Of a DNA stretch of 64,000 nt, positions 1-9,706 are shown piece after piece. The notes beneath the pieces were generated by a model. The model was not told where the DNA came from, did no database searches, and worked only from the letters and a program-made list of their open reading frames with translations. Source of the stretch: Psychromonas sp. B3M02 (GTDB taxonomy: Bacteria > Pseudomonadota > Gammaproteobacteria > Enterobacterales > Psychromonadaceae). Both the position numbers and the translations under genes were made by a program. The stretch spans positions 29,721-93,720 of the forward strand of contig NZ_QOCB01000040.1 of the NCBI RefSeq assembly GCF_003318165.1, read 5' to 3'. Numbering within the stretch: the stretch's first letter is position 1; every line of letters begins with the position of its first letter.

Positions 1-2670
1 ATTTTTCTTGATTTACCCGCGGTGTTAGCTGGAGAATCTTTTAGTAAGAGTGTTGAGTGGATCCCTCAATTAGGGCTCTCGTTATCATTCCGGCTTGATG
101 GTTTAGCTGCTTTATTTAGTATATTGATCCTAGGGATTGGTTTACTGGTTATTTTATATGCACGTTATTATTTATCTGAAAAAGATAATATGGGGCATTT
201 TTATAGCTATTTGATTATGTTTATGACAGCAATGCTCGGTATTGTTATGTCAAACAACATGCTTCAACTCTGGTTTTATTGGGAGTTGACCAGTATTAGT
301 TCATTCTTGTTGATCGGCTTTTGGTCTCATAATAGTAATGCGCGTAAAGGGGCTAGAATGGCTCTGACTATTACTGGTGCTGGCGGTTTAGCGTTATTGG
401 CTGGGATCATATTATTAGGTCAAGTGGTTGGCAGTTATGAATTAGATGTGGTCTTGAACAGTGGCGAATTAGTAAAACAAAGCCCTTATTATATTGCTAT
501 TTTAAGCCTATTTTTAATTGGTGCATTTACTAAGTCAGCTCAATTTCCATTCCACTTTTGGTTACCTCATGCGATGGCTGCACCGACGCCAGTTAGTGCT
601 TACTTACATTCTGCAACTATGGTTAAAGCGGGTATATTTTTATTAGCGCGTTTCTATCCAGTGTTAGCGGGTACAGAAACGTGGTTTGTAGTGGTTTCTT
701 TAACGGGTCTATGTACTTTGTTATTGGGGGCTTATACCGCATTATTTAAACATGATTTAAAAGGCTTATTAGCCTACTCGACTATTAGCCATCTTGGTTT
801 AATTGTATTGCTATTAGGTTTAAATACCGAATTAGCCGCCATTGCAGCAATATTTCATATTATGAATCATGCCGTTTTTAAAGCGTCGTTATTTATGGCT
901 GCAGGTATTATTGACCACGAGTCCGGTTCGCGTGATATGCGTAAAATTAATGGGTTATGGAAGTACATGCCGATTACCGCAACGTTAGCCATGGTGGCAT
1001 CTGCTTCGATGGCCGGTGTGCCGCTATTGAATGGATTTTTATCTAAAGAGATGTTCTTTGCGGAAACGCTAGAACAAAGCATCTTAGGCGCTATGTCTTG
1101 GTTAATTCCTGTATTAGCGACGATTGCTGGCGCTTTCTCTGTCGCTTATTCGTTACGTTTCATTCACGATGTATTCTTTAATGGTGAGCCAAAAGGGTTA
1201 CCTAAGACTCCCCATGAACCACCTCGTTATATGCGTGTTCCTGTGGAAATTTTAGTGGCTATTTGTTTGTTAGTAGGTATCTTCCCTAATTACACTATTG
1301 GTCCAATGCTTCAAAGCACGTCGTTAGCAGTACTTAACTATGAGTTACCTGAATATAGCCTCTCCATTTGGCATGGCTTTAATCTTGCTCTGTTAATGAG
1401 TGGATTAGCGATTGTTGGTGGTGCCGCTATTTATCTTAACCGTAAACATTTATTTAAGTTTTCAGGAATGTTCCCAGATATTGACGCAAAATTGGTTTTT
1501 GAACGTTTTATTCAGACCTGTGTTATGTATGCACAAAAGATAAACATGAAACTGGAGACAGGCTCCTTACAACGTTATGCATTTGGCCTGTGTTTGTTTG
1601 CATTACTACTGATTGCACCACCTTTATTCGACTTAGATACAACCAGAGGAAGTTTAGCTGGTACCCCTATCAATAGTGCTGTGGTGGTTGCTGCGATTTT
1701 GATCGTTGCTGGGTCGCTAGCCACTATTATTTGGAGTCATTACCGTCTTATTGCATTATTAATGTTGTCGTTAGTGGGGCTAGTAGTATCGATAACTTTT
1801 GCTTATTTCTCAGCACCTGACTTAGCGCTTACTCAGCTGTCGGTTGAGATTGTTACGGTGATCTTGTTGTTACTTTCACTTTATTTCTTCCCACAACAAA
1901 CACCAACCAGTAAAAGTCGACCTAGTCATTTTGTGCGTGACTTTACCGTAGCATCATTTATTGGCTGTATTATTGGTAGTATTTGTTTTGCTTTAATGAC
2001 TCATCCTCTAGATAGCATTTCTGCGTACTTCTTAGATAATGCAAAAATCGGCGGTGGCGGTACTAATGTAGTGAACGTTATCCTGGTTGATTTCCGTGGT
2101 TTTGATACTTTTGGTGAAATAACGGTGCTAGGGATCGCTGCATTAGGTATTCACAAATTGATTGCGCGTATGCGTTTATCTATGCGTACCAAAGACTATG
2201 CTGGTCGTCTCTGGGCGAAAGAGAAGTACCCTGTGTTATTACTGGTTGTTTCACAAAGTTTACTACCGCTATTTTTACTTATCTCTGCTTATATCTTTAT
2301 GCGTGGACACAACTTACCCGGTGGTGGTTTCATTGCCGGTTTGATTACATCTATTGCATTAATACAACAATACCTTGCACACGGTGTTGATTGGATGGCA
2401 AAAAGAGTGAGCATCAGTTACCACTATATGATTGCGACTGGATTAAGTATCGCCGGCTTAACTGGTTTAGGTAGCTGGTTCTTTGAACGCCCATTTTTAA
2501 CGTCTTGGTTTGATTACGTTTCTTTACCTTGGATAGGTAAGTTTGAGCTCGCGAGTGCATTGGTCTTTGATATTGGGGTTTACTTTACCGTGATCGGTGC
2601 AACATTGCTGATATTAGCGAGCTTAGGGAAGTTAACCACGACAGAACGACTCACAGTAGGAGAAAGATAA
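1..2670 (+). CDS. mrpA: Na+/H+ antiporter subunit MrpA fused to MrpB (5'-partial)
   Basis: Largest membrane subunit of the multi-subunit Mrp/Mnh/Pha cation/proton antiporter in the inner membrane. 889 residues are visible. The frame is open to base 1 and the sequence enters directly in a membrane region, so the true start lies before the window; the first in-window start, GTG at 22, is probably not used. The N-terminal two thirds is a NuoL-like proton-translocating region (WELTS near residue 95, then HFWLPHAM). The last ~150 residues, from about 745 (MRGHNLPGGGF), are an MnhB domain. The A/B fusion marks a six-gene type of operon. The stop overlaps the next start as TAATG, implying translational coupling. 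Confidence 0.93.
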   Translation: MFLDLPAVLAGESFSKSVEWIPQLGLSLSFRLDGLAALFSILILGIGLLVILYARYYLSEKDNMGHFYSYLIMFMTAMLGIVMSNNMLQLWFYWELTSISSFLLIGFWSHNSNARKGARMALTITGAGGLALLAGIILLGQVVGSYELDVVLNSGELVKQSPYYIAILSLFLIGAFTKSAQFPFHFWLPHAMAAPTPVSAYLHSATMVKAGIFLLARFYPVLAGTETWFVVVSLTGLCTLLLGAYTALFKHDLKGLLAYSTISHLGLIVLLLGLNTELAAIAAIFHIMNHAVFKASLFMAAGIIDHESGSRDMRKINGLWKYMPITATLAMVASASMAGVPLLNGFLSKEMFFAETLEQSILGAMSWLIPVLATIAGAFSVAYSLRFIHDVFFNGEPKGLPKTPHEPPRYMRVPVEILVAICLLVGIFPNYTIGPMLQSTSLAVLNYELPEYSLSIWHGFNLALLMSGLAIVGGAAIYLNRKHLFKFSGMFPDIDAKLVFERFIQTCVMYAQKINMKLETGSLQRYAFGLCLFALLLIAPPLFDLDTTRGSLAGTPINSAVVVAAILIVAGSLATIIWSHYRLIALLMLSLVGLVVSITFAYFSAPDLALTQLSVEIVTVILLLLSLYFFPQQTPTSKSRPSHFVRDFTVASFIGCIIGSICFALMTHPLDSISAYFLDNAKIGGGGTNVVNVILVDFRGFDTFGEITVLGIAALGIHKLIARMRLSMRTKDYAGRLWAKEKYPVLLLVVSQSLLPLFLLISAYIFMRGHNLPGGGFIAGLITSIALIQQYLAHGVDWMAKRVSISYHYMIATGLSIAGLTGLGSWFFERPFLTSWFDYVSLPWIGKFELASALVFDIGVYFTVIGATLLILASLGKLTTTERLTVGER

Positions 2671-3020
2671 TGGAATTAGTCTATGCAATTTGTGTCGGCT
2701 TCATGAGTGCATGTGGCATCTTTTTAATGTTGCGTGGCCATACCTTTACCTTGGTTATTGGGCTTACTTTATTATCTTATGCGGTTAACTTATTCCTATT
2801 TGCGAGTGGTGGTTTAACCATAGGGGCACCTGCGGTATTGAACAGCAGTGAAAATTATGCAGATCCTCTACCACAGGCATTAGTACTTACGGCCATTGTT
2901 ATTGGTTTTGCTATGACTGCTTTTGCGGTTATTTTAGCGATGCGCGGCCGTGCAGATTTAGGCAGTGACCATGTCGATGGAACAGAGCCTTTTGATCCTT
3001 TATCTGAGGAAAAATCCTAA
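2670..3020 (+). CDS. mrpC: Na+/H+ antiporter subunit MrpC
   Basis: Small NuoK-like membrane subunit of the Mrp antiporter, 116 residues, the usual length. Three hydrophobic segments are visible, with the family-typical PLPQALVLTAIVIGFA stretch in the middle and a polar acidic C-terminus. It starts inside the stop of the A/B gene (TAATG) and ends inside the start of the D gene in the same way, so it is clearly part of a coupled operon. Confidence 0.93.
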   Translation: MELVYAICVGFMSACGIFLMLRGHTFTLVIGLTLLSYAVNLFLFASGGLTIGAPAVLNSSENYADPLPQALVLTAIVIGFAMTAFAVILAMRGRADLGSDHVDGTEPFDPLSEEKS

Positions 3021-4531
3021 TGAGTTTGTTTGACCATTTAGTAATCTTTCCAGTACTAATTCCTTTTATTGTGGCGGTTGTTTTACTGTTTCCAAGCCTC
3101 AATAATTCTTTGAATAAACAGCGTGTAGTGAGTATCACTGCGAATATTTTAATGATCGTAGTTGCTTTTTCACTGTTATTTAAAGTTCAGGAACAAGGTA
3201 TCCAAGTATATGCGCTTGGTGATTGGTCCGCTCCTTTTGGTATTGTATTAGTGGCCGATCTATTTTCAGTATTACTGGTTTGTTTAAGTGCCATTTTAGG
3301 CTTAGCGGTGACGCTATATGCAAGTGCTGGGGAAGATAAAATAGGTGCCTTTTTCCATTCGCTTATCATGTTCCAATTGATGGGGATTAACGGTGCATTT
3401 TTAACGGGCGATGCCTTTAATTTATTTGTATTTTTTGAAGTGTTATTAATCGCTTCTTACTCATTGATGATACATGGCGGCGGCAAGCAAAAGACACAGG
3501 CTAATATTCATTATGTGTTTCTTAACTTGATTGGCTCATCGCTATTTCTATTTGCACTGGGGACCTTATACGGCACCTTAGGAACACTTAATTTTGCTGA
3601 TATGGCTGATAAAGTTCCGTTGTTATCGGATAACGAGTTACTGATTGCTAAGTCAGGGGCTTTATTGCTATTAGCTGTGTTTGGTTTGAAAGCGGCGATG
3701 CTTCCTGTGCACTTTTGGCTACCTAAAGCCTACTCATCTACAAGTACGTCTGTGGCGGCTTTATTCGCTATTATGACTAAAGTGGGTGTGTATAGCATTT
3801 GGCGAGTACATGGGGCTATATTTGGCGACCAAGCAGGCGAGTTGGCTAACATAGCCTTGCCGTGGTTGTGGCCGATCGCCTTGTTAACTATTGCTGCAGG
3901 CACGATTGCGGTACTCGCGAGCAAAAGTTTAAAAGTACTTTGTAGTAATCTAGTGATTGTCTCTGTGGGTACGTTACTAGTGACTATTAGTTTGAATACC
4001 GTGCAGGCTGCTTCAGCGGGGATTTATTACTTAATACACAGTACCATCGCTTGTGCGGCAATGTTCTTGCTCGCTGGTTTAATTCAGCAACAACGTGGCC
4101 AAGCAGAAGACCGTTTTGTTGCCGCGAGAGCAATGCCACAAGCTGGTGTGTTAGGCTTCATCTTTGCTCTGTTAGCTATTGCTTTAATTGGTATGCCGCC
4201 ATTATCTGGTTTTGTGGGTAAAGCATTAATCTTACAATCAGTCACTGACGCAAGCCAAGCCATGTGGGTGTACCCATTCATACTGCTGGGAGGCTTAGTG
4301 GCTATTATCGCCCTGTCACGTGCGGGTACGTCACTGTTTTGGCGAAGCAATGGTGAAAACACCAGTGCAATAAAAGGTCATCCAATGCAATATATTGCTA
4401 TTGGTTTATTAGTCGCGATTCTGCCTTTGATGGTTATTTTTGGTGGGACAGTCACTGACTATACACAATTAGCTGCAGAACAACTTAAAACAGGTTTAAG
4501 TTTACAACAACTTAACGAGGTCGCTAAATAA
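3020..4531 (+). CDS. mrpD: Na+/H+ antiporter subunit MrpD
   Basis: Second large NuoL/M/N-like antiporter subunit, 503 residues, with about 14 hydrophobic segments. Family landmarks are FNLFVFFEVLLIASYSL near residue 135, LPVHFWLPKAYSSTSTSVAAL near residue 230, and GMPPLSGFVGK near residue 393. Lysine and glutamate residues inside membrane segments match the proton path known for this family. It overlaps neighbours on both sides through TAATG junctions. NuoL/M/N of complex I are distant relatives, but the Mrp context removes ambiguity. Confidence 0.93.
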   Translation: MSLFDHLVIFPVLIPFIVAVVLLFPSLNNSLNKQRVVSITANILMIVVAFSLLFKVQEQGIQVYALGDWSAPFGIVLVADLFSVLLVCLSAILGLAVTLYASAGEDKIGAFFHSLIMFQLMGINGAFLTGDAFNLFVFFEVLLIASYSLMIHGGGKQKTQANIHYVFLNLIGSSLFLFALGTLYGTLGTLNFADMADKVPLLSDNELLIAKSGALLLLAVFGLKAAMLPVHFWLPKAYSSTSTSVAALFAIMTKVGVYSIWRVHGAIFGDQAGELANIALPWLWPIALLTIAAGTIAVLASKSLKVLCSNLVIVSVGTLLVTISLNTVQAASAGIYYLIHSTIACAAMFLLAGLIQQQRGQAEDRFVAARAMPQAGVLGFIFALLAIALIGMPPLSGFVGKALILQSVTDASQAMWVYPFILLGGLVAIIALSRAGTSLFWRSNGENTSAIKGHPMQYIAIGLLVAILPLMVIFGGTVTDYTQLAAEQLKTGLSLQQLNEVAK

Positions 4532-5031
4532 TGGATAAAGTACGTAAATTCGTTTGGTTTCCTACACCTTACCACAGCGTCCTATTATGGCTCGTTTGGC
4601 AAATATTGCATGACTTCAGTCGCGGGCATATGGTGTTGGGAGCGATATTTGCCATCGTGATCCCTTGGATTGTTGCACCGCTGAGTGAAGAGTCTGCCGT
4701 CGCCAAAAAACCTATTAAGGTATTGAGCTATACGTTTCGTTTACTGATTGATATTGCCGTCTCAAATTACGATGTTGCGAAGCGTGTATTACAAAGTAAT
4801 CGCAATTTAAAGCCTGCTTTTATTGCTGTACCTTTAGATATTAAAGAGCCTGTGCCACTGACTATTTTTACCAGTAGTGTGTCATTAACACCCGGTACGG
4901 TAAGTGTTGAGTTATCTGAAGATAGAAAATGGTTATATGTGCATGTGTTGCATCTTGAAGATGAGCAGGCGCTAATTGAACTTATCAAAGCTCGTTACGA
5001 AGCACCGTTAAAGGAGATTTTTGGATGTTAA
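4531..5031 (+). CDS. mrpE: Na+/H+ antiporter subunit MrpE
   Basis: 166-residue MnhE-family subunit. Two N-terminal hydrophobic segments are followed by a cytoplasmic-type domain containing SVSLTPGTVSVELSEDRKWLYVHVL, which is characteristic of the family. The start overlaps the mrpD stop, and the end overlaps the mrpF start by 7 bases (ATGTTAA), so all subunits are likely made from one message. Confidence 0.92.
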   Translation: MDKVRKFVWFPTPYHSVLLWLVWQILHDFSRGHMVLGAIFAIVIPWIVAPLSEESAVAKKPIKVLSYTFRLLIDIAVSNYDVAKRVLQSNRNLKPAFIAVPLDIKEPVPLTIFTSSVSLTPGTVSVELSEDRKWLYVHVLHLEDEQALIELIKARYEAPLKEIFGC

Positions 5032-5294
5032 CATACGCGATATTGATTGCTTGTGCGTTACTTTGTTGTGCTTTAGCATTAAATGCATGGCGCCTCATCA
5101 TTGGTCCGTCAACGCCAGATAGAATTATTGCCGTTGATACTATGTATATTAATAGTATTGCGCTAATCATCTTATTAGGGCTTCATCAAGGCTCTGCTAT
5201 TTATTACGAAAGTGCATTATTAATTGCGCTACTTGGTTTTGTAAGTACTTCTGCTTTTTGTAAGTACTTATTACGTGGCGATATTATCGAGTAA
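5025..5294 (+). CDS. mrpF: Na+/H+ antiporter subunit MrpF
   Basis: 89-residue subunit with three hydrophobic segments and the family signature RLIIGPSTPDRIIAVDT around residues 24-40. It overlaps the end of mrpE and is followed 9 bases later by mrpG. Length and order match other Mrp operons. Confidence 0.92.
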   Translation: MLTYAILIACALLCCALALNAWRLIIGPSTPDRIIAVDTMYINSIALIILLGLHQGSAIYYESALLIALLGFVSTSAFCKYLLRGDIIE

Positions 5295-5303
5295 GGGAAG
5301 TAA

Positions 5304-5669
5304 ATGACTGTATTTTTAGAAGTCGTGGTGAGTGCTTTATTAGTATTTGGTGCCGTTGTTATGCTAATCGGCTCGATTGGTTTAGCAAAACTGCCAGATT
5401 ACTTTACGCGTTTACATGCACCGACAAAAGCTAGCACATTAGGCGTTGCTTGTATCTTAGTCGCATCGATGATCTTTTTCAGTATTCAACTGGGTCACGT
5501 CAACTTAAAAGAAGTATTAATCAGTATGTTTTTGTTGATTACTGCGCCTGTTGCCGCGCATATGCTTGGCAAAGCAGGCTTACACTACAAAGTAAAAATG
5601 ACTGATAGTACTCAGAACCAGCATTTAGCTAAAAAAGCTTATTTACAACAACATCCCGAAGAAAAGTAG
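5304..5669 (+). CDS. mrpG: Na+/H+ antiporter subunit MrpG
   Basis: 121-residue PhaG/MnhG-family subunit with three membrane segments. Diagnostic features are MLIGSIGLAKLPDYFTRLHAPTKASTLG in the first half and LITAPVAAHMLGKAG later. A GGAAG-type ribosome site precedes the ATG. It is the last gene of the antiporter operon; a weak hairpin follows. Confidence 0.92.
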   Translation: MTVFLEVVVSALLVFGAVVMLIGSIGLAKLPDYFTRLHAPTKASTLGVACILVASMIFFSIQLGHVNLKEVLISMFLLITAPVAAHMLGKAGLHYKVKMTDSTQNQHLAKKAYLQQHPEEK

Positions 5670-5694
5670 CTGATTTGTTTGTAAATAATCGTAC

Positions 5695-5730
5695 CTAAAC
5701 ATTATCGTTTGTTTAGTAGCTGCTTTTTTA
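5695..5730 (+). terminator. possible terminator after the Mrp operon
   Basis: CTAAAC and GTTTAG can pair over a 10-base loop, followed a few bases later by a run of six T. The stem is short and AT-rich, so this is a weak candidate. Confidence 0.3.
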
Positions 5731-5896
5731 CAGCAGACTAACGTTAGTTTGTATCTACCACTTAGATTTAAGTTGATGTTATGGTCTGCGGTATTTTTAT
5801 AAGCAGTGGTGCTTAATAACCTATTTGTATCACCTCATACCATCACTATAGATTCCCTGATACACTTTAAAAATCTTTTCGATAGAGTTGTCAAAA

Positions 5897-6802
5897 ATGA
5901 ATGTCAAACAGCTTAAAGCCTTCAAAGAAGTCATGATAACCGGGTCTGTTTCTAAAGCCGCTAGTAATTTATTTAGGACTCAACCTGCGGTAAGTGCACA
6001 GTTAACAAGCTTAGAAAATGAAATTGGTATGGTTTTGTTTGAACGTAGAGAAGGGCGTTTATACCCTGTACCTGAAGCGGAATACTTACTCTCTGAAGCT
6101 GTTGAGATACTCGAAAAAATTGAAAATTTAGAAGATAATTTAACGCGAGTGCGTAACCTAGAGACGGGCAAGATCAATGTTGTTGCTATGTTGAGCCCTT
6201 CTATCTTCTTCTTACCTAAGCTGATTAGTGAGTTTGTTAAAGAGCGCGAAGGAGTCGATGTTTCACTTCTTTCACAAAGCTCTTTTCAGGCACAGCAGTT
6301 AGTTTCTGCACAACGTTATGATGTTGGTATCGTAGACCATATTGCAGAATCCTCTTCTCCATTATTAAAGCATGAACGATTAGATTATCGCTGTTTATGT
6401 GCTGTATCTGTTAACGATCATTTAGCAAAAAAATCCTATATTACAGCAGAAGATCTTAGTGGTAAGCCATTAGCGATGTTGTCAGAATCGCATATGATAC
6501 ATGCGCAAATGAAGCAGGTTTTTAATGATCTCGGTTTAGTACTTAATATACGTTTTGAAACACAATACTTTTTACCACAGTTATCATTTGTTGAAAATGG
6601 CTTAGCTTGCGCGCTAATTGATCCCATTACTGTCGCTAGTTATCAAGAAAACTGTATTACTAAAGACAAGGTGGTTTTTTTGCCTTTTAAACCAGATATT
6701 ACTTTCTCCATTTCTATTGTTACGCCAGCTCATCGTCCGCTTTCATTATTAGCATCAATGTTTGTTGATACACTTAAAAATTCGTTAAAAAATTTGCAAT
6801 AG
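5897..6802 (+). CDS. LysR-family transcriptional regulator
   Basis: 301-residue LysR-type regulator. The N-terminal winged helix-turn-helix (residues 1-60) contains GSVSKAASNLFRTQPAVSAQLTSLE, and a periplasmic-binding-like effector domain follows. I prefer the ATG at 5897 because the protein then begins MNVKQLKAF, as is normal for LysR proteins; a TTG at 5888 would add three residues. It sits directly upstream of, and on the same strand as, ridA and a DadA-like oxidase, which it probably controls. The effector is unknown. Confidence 0.9.
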   Translation: MNVKQLKAFKEVMITGSVSKAASNLFRTQPAVSAQLTSLENEIGMVLFERREGRLYPVPEAEYLLSEAVEILEKIENLEDNLTRVRNLETGKINVVAMLSPSIFFLPKLISEFVKEREGVDVSLLSQSSFQAQQLVSAQRYDVGIVDHIAESSSPLLKHERLDYRCLCAVSVNDHLAKKSYITAEDLSGKPLAMLSESHMIHAQMKQVFNDLGLVLNIRFETQYFLPQLSFVENGLACALIDPITVASYQENCITKDKVVFLPFKPDITFSISIVTPAHRPLSLLASMFVDTLKNSLKNLQ

Positions 6803-6814
6803 CACCACACAAAA

Positions 6815-6835
6815 CCTATAAGAAAATTTTATAGG
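6815..6835. repeat. small inverted repeat after the lysR gene
   Basis: CCTATAA and TTATAGG form a perfect 7-bp stem with a 7-base loop, 13 bases after the lysR stop. No T run follows. It may be a weak transcript end or an operator between lysR and ridA. Confidence 0.3.
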
Positions 6836-6966
6836 ATACAAGATATTACTAATTTGCCTTAATAGCCGTTTCCCCCCATGATTTCATTTGCTCTATTCGA
6901 TACGTGAAGTATTCATTAAGAAAGTGCTTCATCGTTAACTATCTATTTTTTATTTAAGAGAACTCT

Positions 6967-7311
6967 ATGATCGAACGTAAACACTCTAATAAAGTATTAA
7001 GCAAAATAGTGACAACAGAAACGACTGCTTATTTAGCAGGGCAAGTTGCCGATGACACCACACAAGATGTAGCGGGACAAACTAAACAAATTTTAGCAAA
7101 AATAGATACGTTATTAGCGGAAGCAGGTACTGATAAAACTAAGATGCTAAGTGTGACCATCTGGTTGGCTAATATTGATGATAAAGATGCAATGAATGGT
7201 GCTTGGTTTGACTGGATTAAGCCTGAAGATACACCTGCTCGAGCTTGTGTCGAGTCACGTTTAGCTCGTCCCGATATGTTGGTGGAAATGAAAGTAGAAG
7301 CGGCTCGTTAA
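6967..7311 (+). CDS. RidA/YjgF-family enamine/imine deaminase
   Basis: 114-residue Rid-family protein. Members hydrolyse reactive enamine or imine intermediates released by PLP enzymes or amino-acid oxidases. The C-terminal motif ARACVESRLARPDMLVEM carries the conserved arginine that binds the substrate carboxylate. It is followed within 70 bases by a DadA-like FAD oxidoreductase, whose imine product RidA could remove. A purine-rich AAGAGA site precedes the ATG. It could be a RidA subfamily member specialised for this pathway rather than the housekeeping copy. Confidence 0.88.
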   Translation: MIERKHSNKVLSKIVTTETTAYLAGQVADDTTQDVAGQTKQILAKIDTLLAEAGTDKTKMLSVTIWLANIDDKDAMNGAWFDWIKPEDTPARACVESRLARPDMLVEMKVEAAR

Positions 7312-7376
7312 TAATACTGTTAATAGTAACGTTAATGAATGAGATTGAGCCTAATTATACAAATACGAGGGAGTGT

Positions 7377-8630
7377 ATGTCGGAAAGCAAAAATATCGTC
7401 ATCATTGGTGCGGGTATCATAGGTTTATCTTCTGCTTTATGGTTACAAAAAGCAGGGCACAAAGTCACTATTATTGATCGACAAAAACCGGGGGAAGGCA
7501 CTTCTTTTGGTAATGCAGGCGTGCTGGCTAGTTTTGCATGTTTGCCTTTTACTCGATTTAGTATGCTTGGCAAAATCCCTAAAATGTTATTGGATCAAAA
7601 TAGCCCTTTATCTATTTCGTCACGTTATATTCCTGAGATGTGTCCTTATGCTTGGCAATACTTCCGTTCTTGTTTTCGCTACCCCACTGCACGGGAAGCG
7701 TTAACTCAATTACAATCTAAAGCATTTGAATCTGACCAAGTCTTATTGAATATGACAGGAGGTCAATCTTTTGTTCGTAGTCAGGGGAGTCTCGCTTTAT
7801 TAGCCGATCCAGAGAGTATCGAGAAAATACGTAAGGGAGAAGTACTGGAGCGACAGGGGCAAGGCGTGAATTTATCTCTATGTAATGCTAAACAGGTACA
7901 GGAAATGGAGCCGAGTCTAGCACCTTTTTATGCAGGCGGTATCTATTATCCAGATACACGTTTCACTGTTAGCCCGATCCAACTCAGTCGTTGTTATGCT
8001 GAGTACTTTATAGCGCATGGTGGAACCATTGTAGAGGATGAAGTGCAATCTATTAACACCAATAATCAAGGAGTAGAAGTTCAGCTGGCTACGGATGTAC
8101 AACATTTTGAACATCTAGTGATCGCAGCTGGTACAGCTTCTAAAACATTGGTTAAACAGCTTAAAATCAATCTTCCATTAGTCAGTGAACGAGGCTATCA
8201 CTTGATGATTAATTCAAGCAGTAATAAAAAGCCTTTATCACGTCCAGTCGCATGGTTAGATAAGTCTATTTTTATGACGCCGATACAAAAGCAAATTCGC
8301 CTTGCAGGTACAGCAGAGTTTGCTGATATTAATGCACCAGCTGTACAAAGACGCATCGAGAACCTAAAAAAAGTCGCTAGTGCTATGTTAGAAGGAGAGG
8401 CAGAGGTGACGTCAGATTGGTTAGGAAGCCGACCTTCAACACCTGACTCTTTACCTATTATTGGTCACTTACCTACTCAACCCAAAGTGACTTTAGCCTT
8501 CGGCCATGGGCATTTAGGGTTAACCCTCAGTGCGGTGACAGGCCGTCTTGTCAGTGAAATAATTGCAGGCGAGACACCTTGTGTAGATCTCGCTGCTTTT
8601 TCACCAATGCGTTTTAACTCATTAATTTAA
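7377..8630 (+). CDS. FAD-dependent D-amino-acid dehydrogenase-like oxidoreductase (DadA family)
   Basis: 417 residues. An N-terminal dinucleotide-binding motif GAGIIGLSSAL (residues ~10-20) is followed by GTSFGNAGVL, typical of DadA/DAO-family flavoproteins, and a C-terminal GHGHLGLTLS segment completes the FAD fold. It is predicted to oxidise a D-amino acid or secondary amine to an imine. The start at 7377 is chosen because it follows GAGGGAG and gives the normal N-terminus; the longer frame reaches back into ridA. Neighbouring ridA fits an imine-producing step. The exact substrate is unknown. Confidence 0.87.
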   Translation: MSESKNIVIIGAGIIGLSSALWLQKAGHKVTIIDRQKPGEGTSFGNAGVLASFACLPFTRFSMLGKIPKMLLDQNSPLSISSRYIPEMCPYAWQYFRSCFRYPTAREALTQLQSKAFESDQVLLNMTGGQSFVRSQGSLALLADPESIEKIRKGEVLERQGQGVNLSLCNAKQVQEMEPSLAPFYAGGIYYPDTRFTVSPIQLSRCYAEYFIAHGGTIVEDEVQSINTNNQGVEVQLATDVQHFEHLVIAAGTASKTLVKQLKINLPLVSERGYHLMINSSSNKKPLSRPVAWLDKSIFMTPIQKQIRLAGTAEFADINAPAVQRRIENLKKVASAMLEGEAEVTSDWLGSRPSTPDSLPIIGHLPTQPKVTLAFGHGHLGLTLSAVTGRLVSEIIAGETPCVDLAAFSPMRFNSLI

Positions 8631-8740
8631 ATTAACATTTTTTATCGTTGTACATCTATCTGGTTTAAACAGATTCTATTATGAATAAGGTGTGACATCA
8701 GATAGACATAAAAACTAATTAATAATAAGGAAACTATTTT

Positions 8741-9601
8741 ATGAAAAAATTCGGTTTTATTGGACTAGGCATTATGGGCAATGCAATGGCATTGAATTTG
8801 GTTAAAGCTGGATTAGATGTGACTGTTTGGAATCGTAATAGCGAAAAATGTTCAGCGCTAGTTGCACAGGGTGCAAAGCAAGGTAATACACCAAGAGAGG
8901 TGGCAGAAGCCTGTGATATTACCTTTACTATTGTCTCTGATCCTACGGCTGCTTTAGCTATTTGCGAAGGCCCTGATGGCGTTGTTGCTGGTATTGGTGA
9001 AGGGCGTAGTTATATTGATATGTCTACCGTGGATGATGCCACTTCACAAAAGATCTCTGCTGCGATCACCGAGGCGGGTGGACGATTTTTAGAAGCTCCT
9101 GTATCAGGTACTAAAAAGCCAGCTGAAGATGGTACGTTAATTATTTTAGCCGCAGGTGATAAATCTGTGTACGACGATGCGTTACCTGCTTTTGAAATAA
9201 TGGGAAAAATGTCACCATATTTAGGTGAAATTGGTCAAGGTGCTAAAATGAAGCTGGTGGTCAATATGATCATGGGTGGCATGTTAAGTATTTTCAGTGA
9301 AGGTGTGTCATTGGGTTTAAAAGCTGATCTTGATGGTGAGCAACTATTAGAGATCATTGCTGCAGGTGCTATGGCAAATCCAATGTTTGCAGTTAAAGGG
9401 CCGATGTTATTAGCTGAGCAGTACGATACCAGTTTTCCACTTAAACATATGCAAAAGGATATGCGTCTAGCAGTTGATTTAGGAGACCAATTAGATTTAT
9501 CACTGCCAACGGCTGCTACCAGTAACGAGTCTTTCAAACAGGCTCGTAAAGCGGGTTATGCTGATGAAGATATTGCTGCTATTTACAAAACTGTGAAATA
9601 A
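8741..9601 (+). CDS. NAD(P)-dependent beta-hydroxyacid dehydrogenase (GarR/MmsB/GLYR1-type)
   Basis: 286 residues. The N-terminal Rossmann motif GFIGLGIMGNAMA is followed by the substrate-binding signature EAPVSGTKKPAEDGTL (near residue 118) and the catalytic-lysine segment GQGAKMKLVVN (near residue 165). Family members interconvert 3-hydroxyacids such as tartronate semialdehyde/glycerate, 3-hydroxyisobutyrate or succinate semialdehyde/4-hydroxybutyrate. An AAGGAAAC site precedes the ATG. Placement between the oxidase and an amino-acid transporter suggests it handles a semialdehyde from the imported compound; the substrate cannot be fixed from sequence. Confidence 0.87.
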   Translation: MKKFGFIGLGIMGNAMALNLVKAGLDVTVWNRNSEKCSALVAQGAKQGNTPREVAEACDITFTIVSDPTAALAICEGPDGVVAGIGEGRSYIDMSTVDDATSQKISAAITEAGGRFLEAPVSGTKKPAEDGTLIILAAGDKSVYDDALPAFEIMGKMSPYLGEIGQGAKMKLVVNMIMGGMLSIFSEGVSLGLKADLDGEQLLEIIAAGAMANPMFAVKGPMLLAEQYDTSFPLKHMQKDMRLAVDLGDQLDLSLPTAATSNESFKQARKAGYADEDIAAIYKTVK

Positions 9602-9668
9602 ATAATTTCTTGCCCTCTTCACTTCTTGTTGAAGTCATCACTTTAATCTTGTTCGAGTAGAGTCAATA

Positions 9669-9706
9669 GTCGTAGCCATGCTCAATCGGGAGTGGTTACG
9701 ACTTTT
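9669..9706 (+). terminator. rho-independent terminator
   Basis: GTCGTAGCCA pairs with TGGTTACGAC (one G-U pair), with a possible inner CTC/GAG, and is followed by TTTT. It lies 67 bases after the beta-hydroxyacid dehydrogenase stop and separates that unit from the ABC transporter operon. Confidence 0.7.
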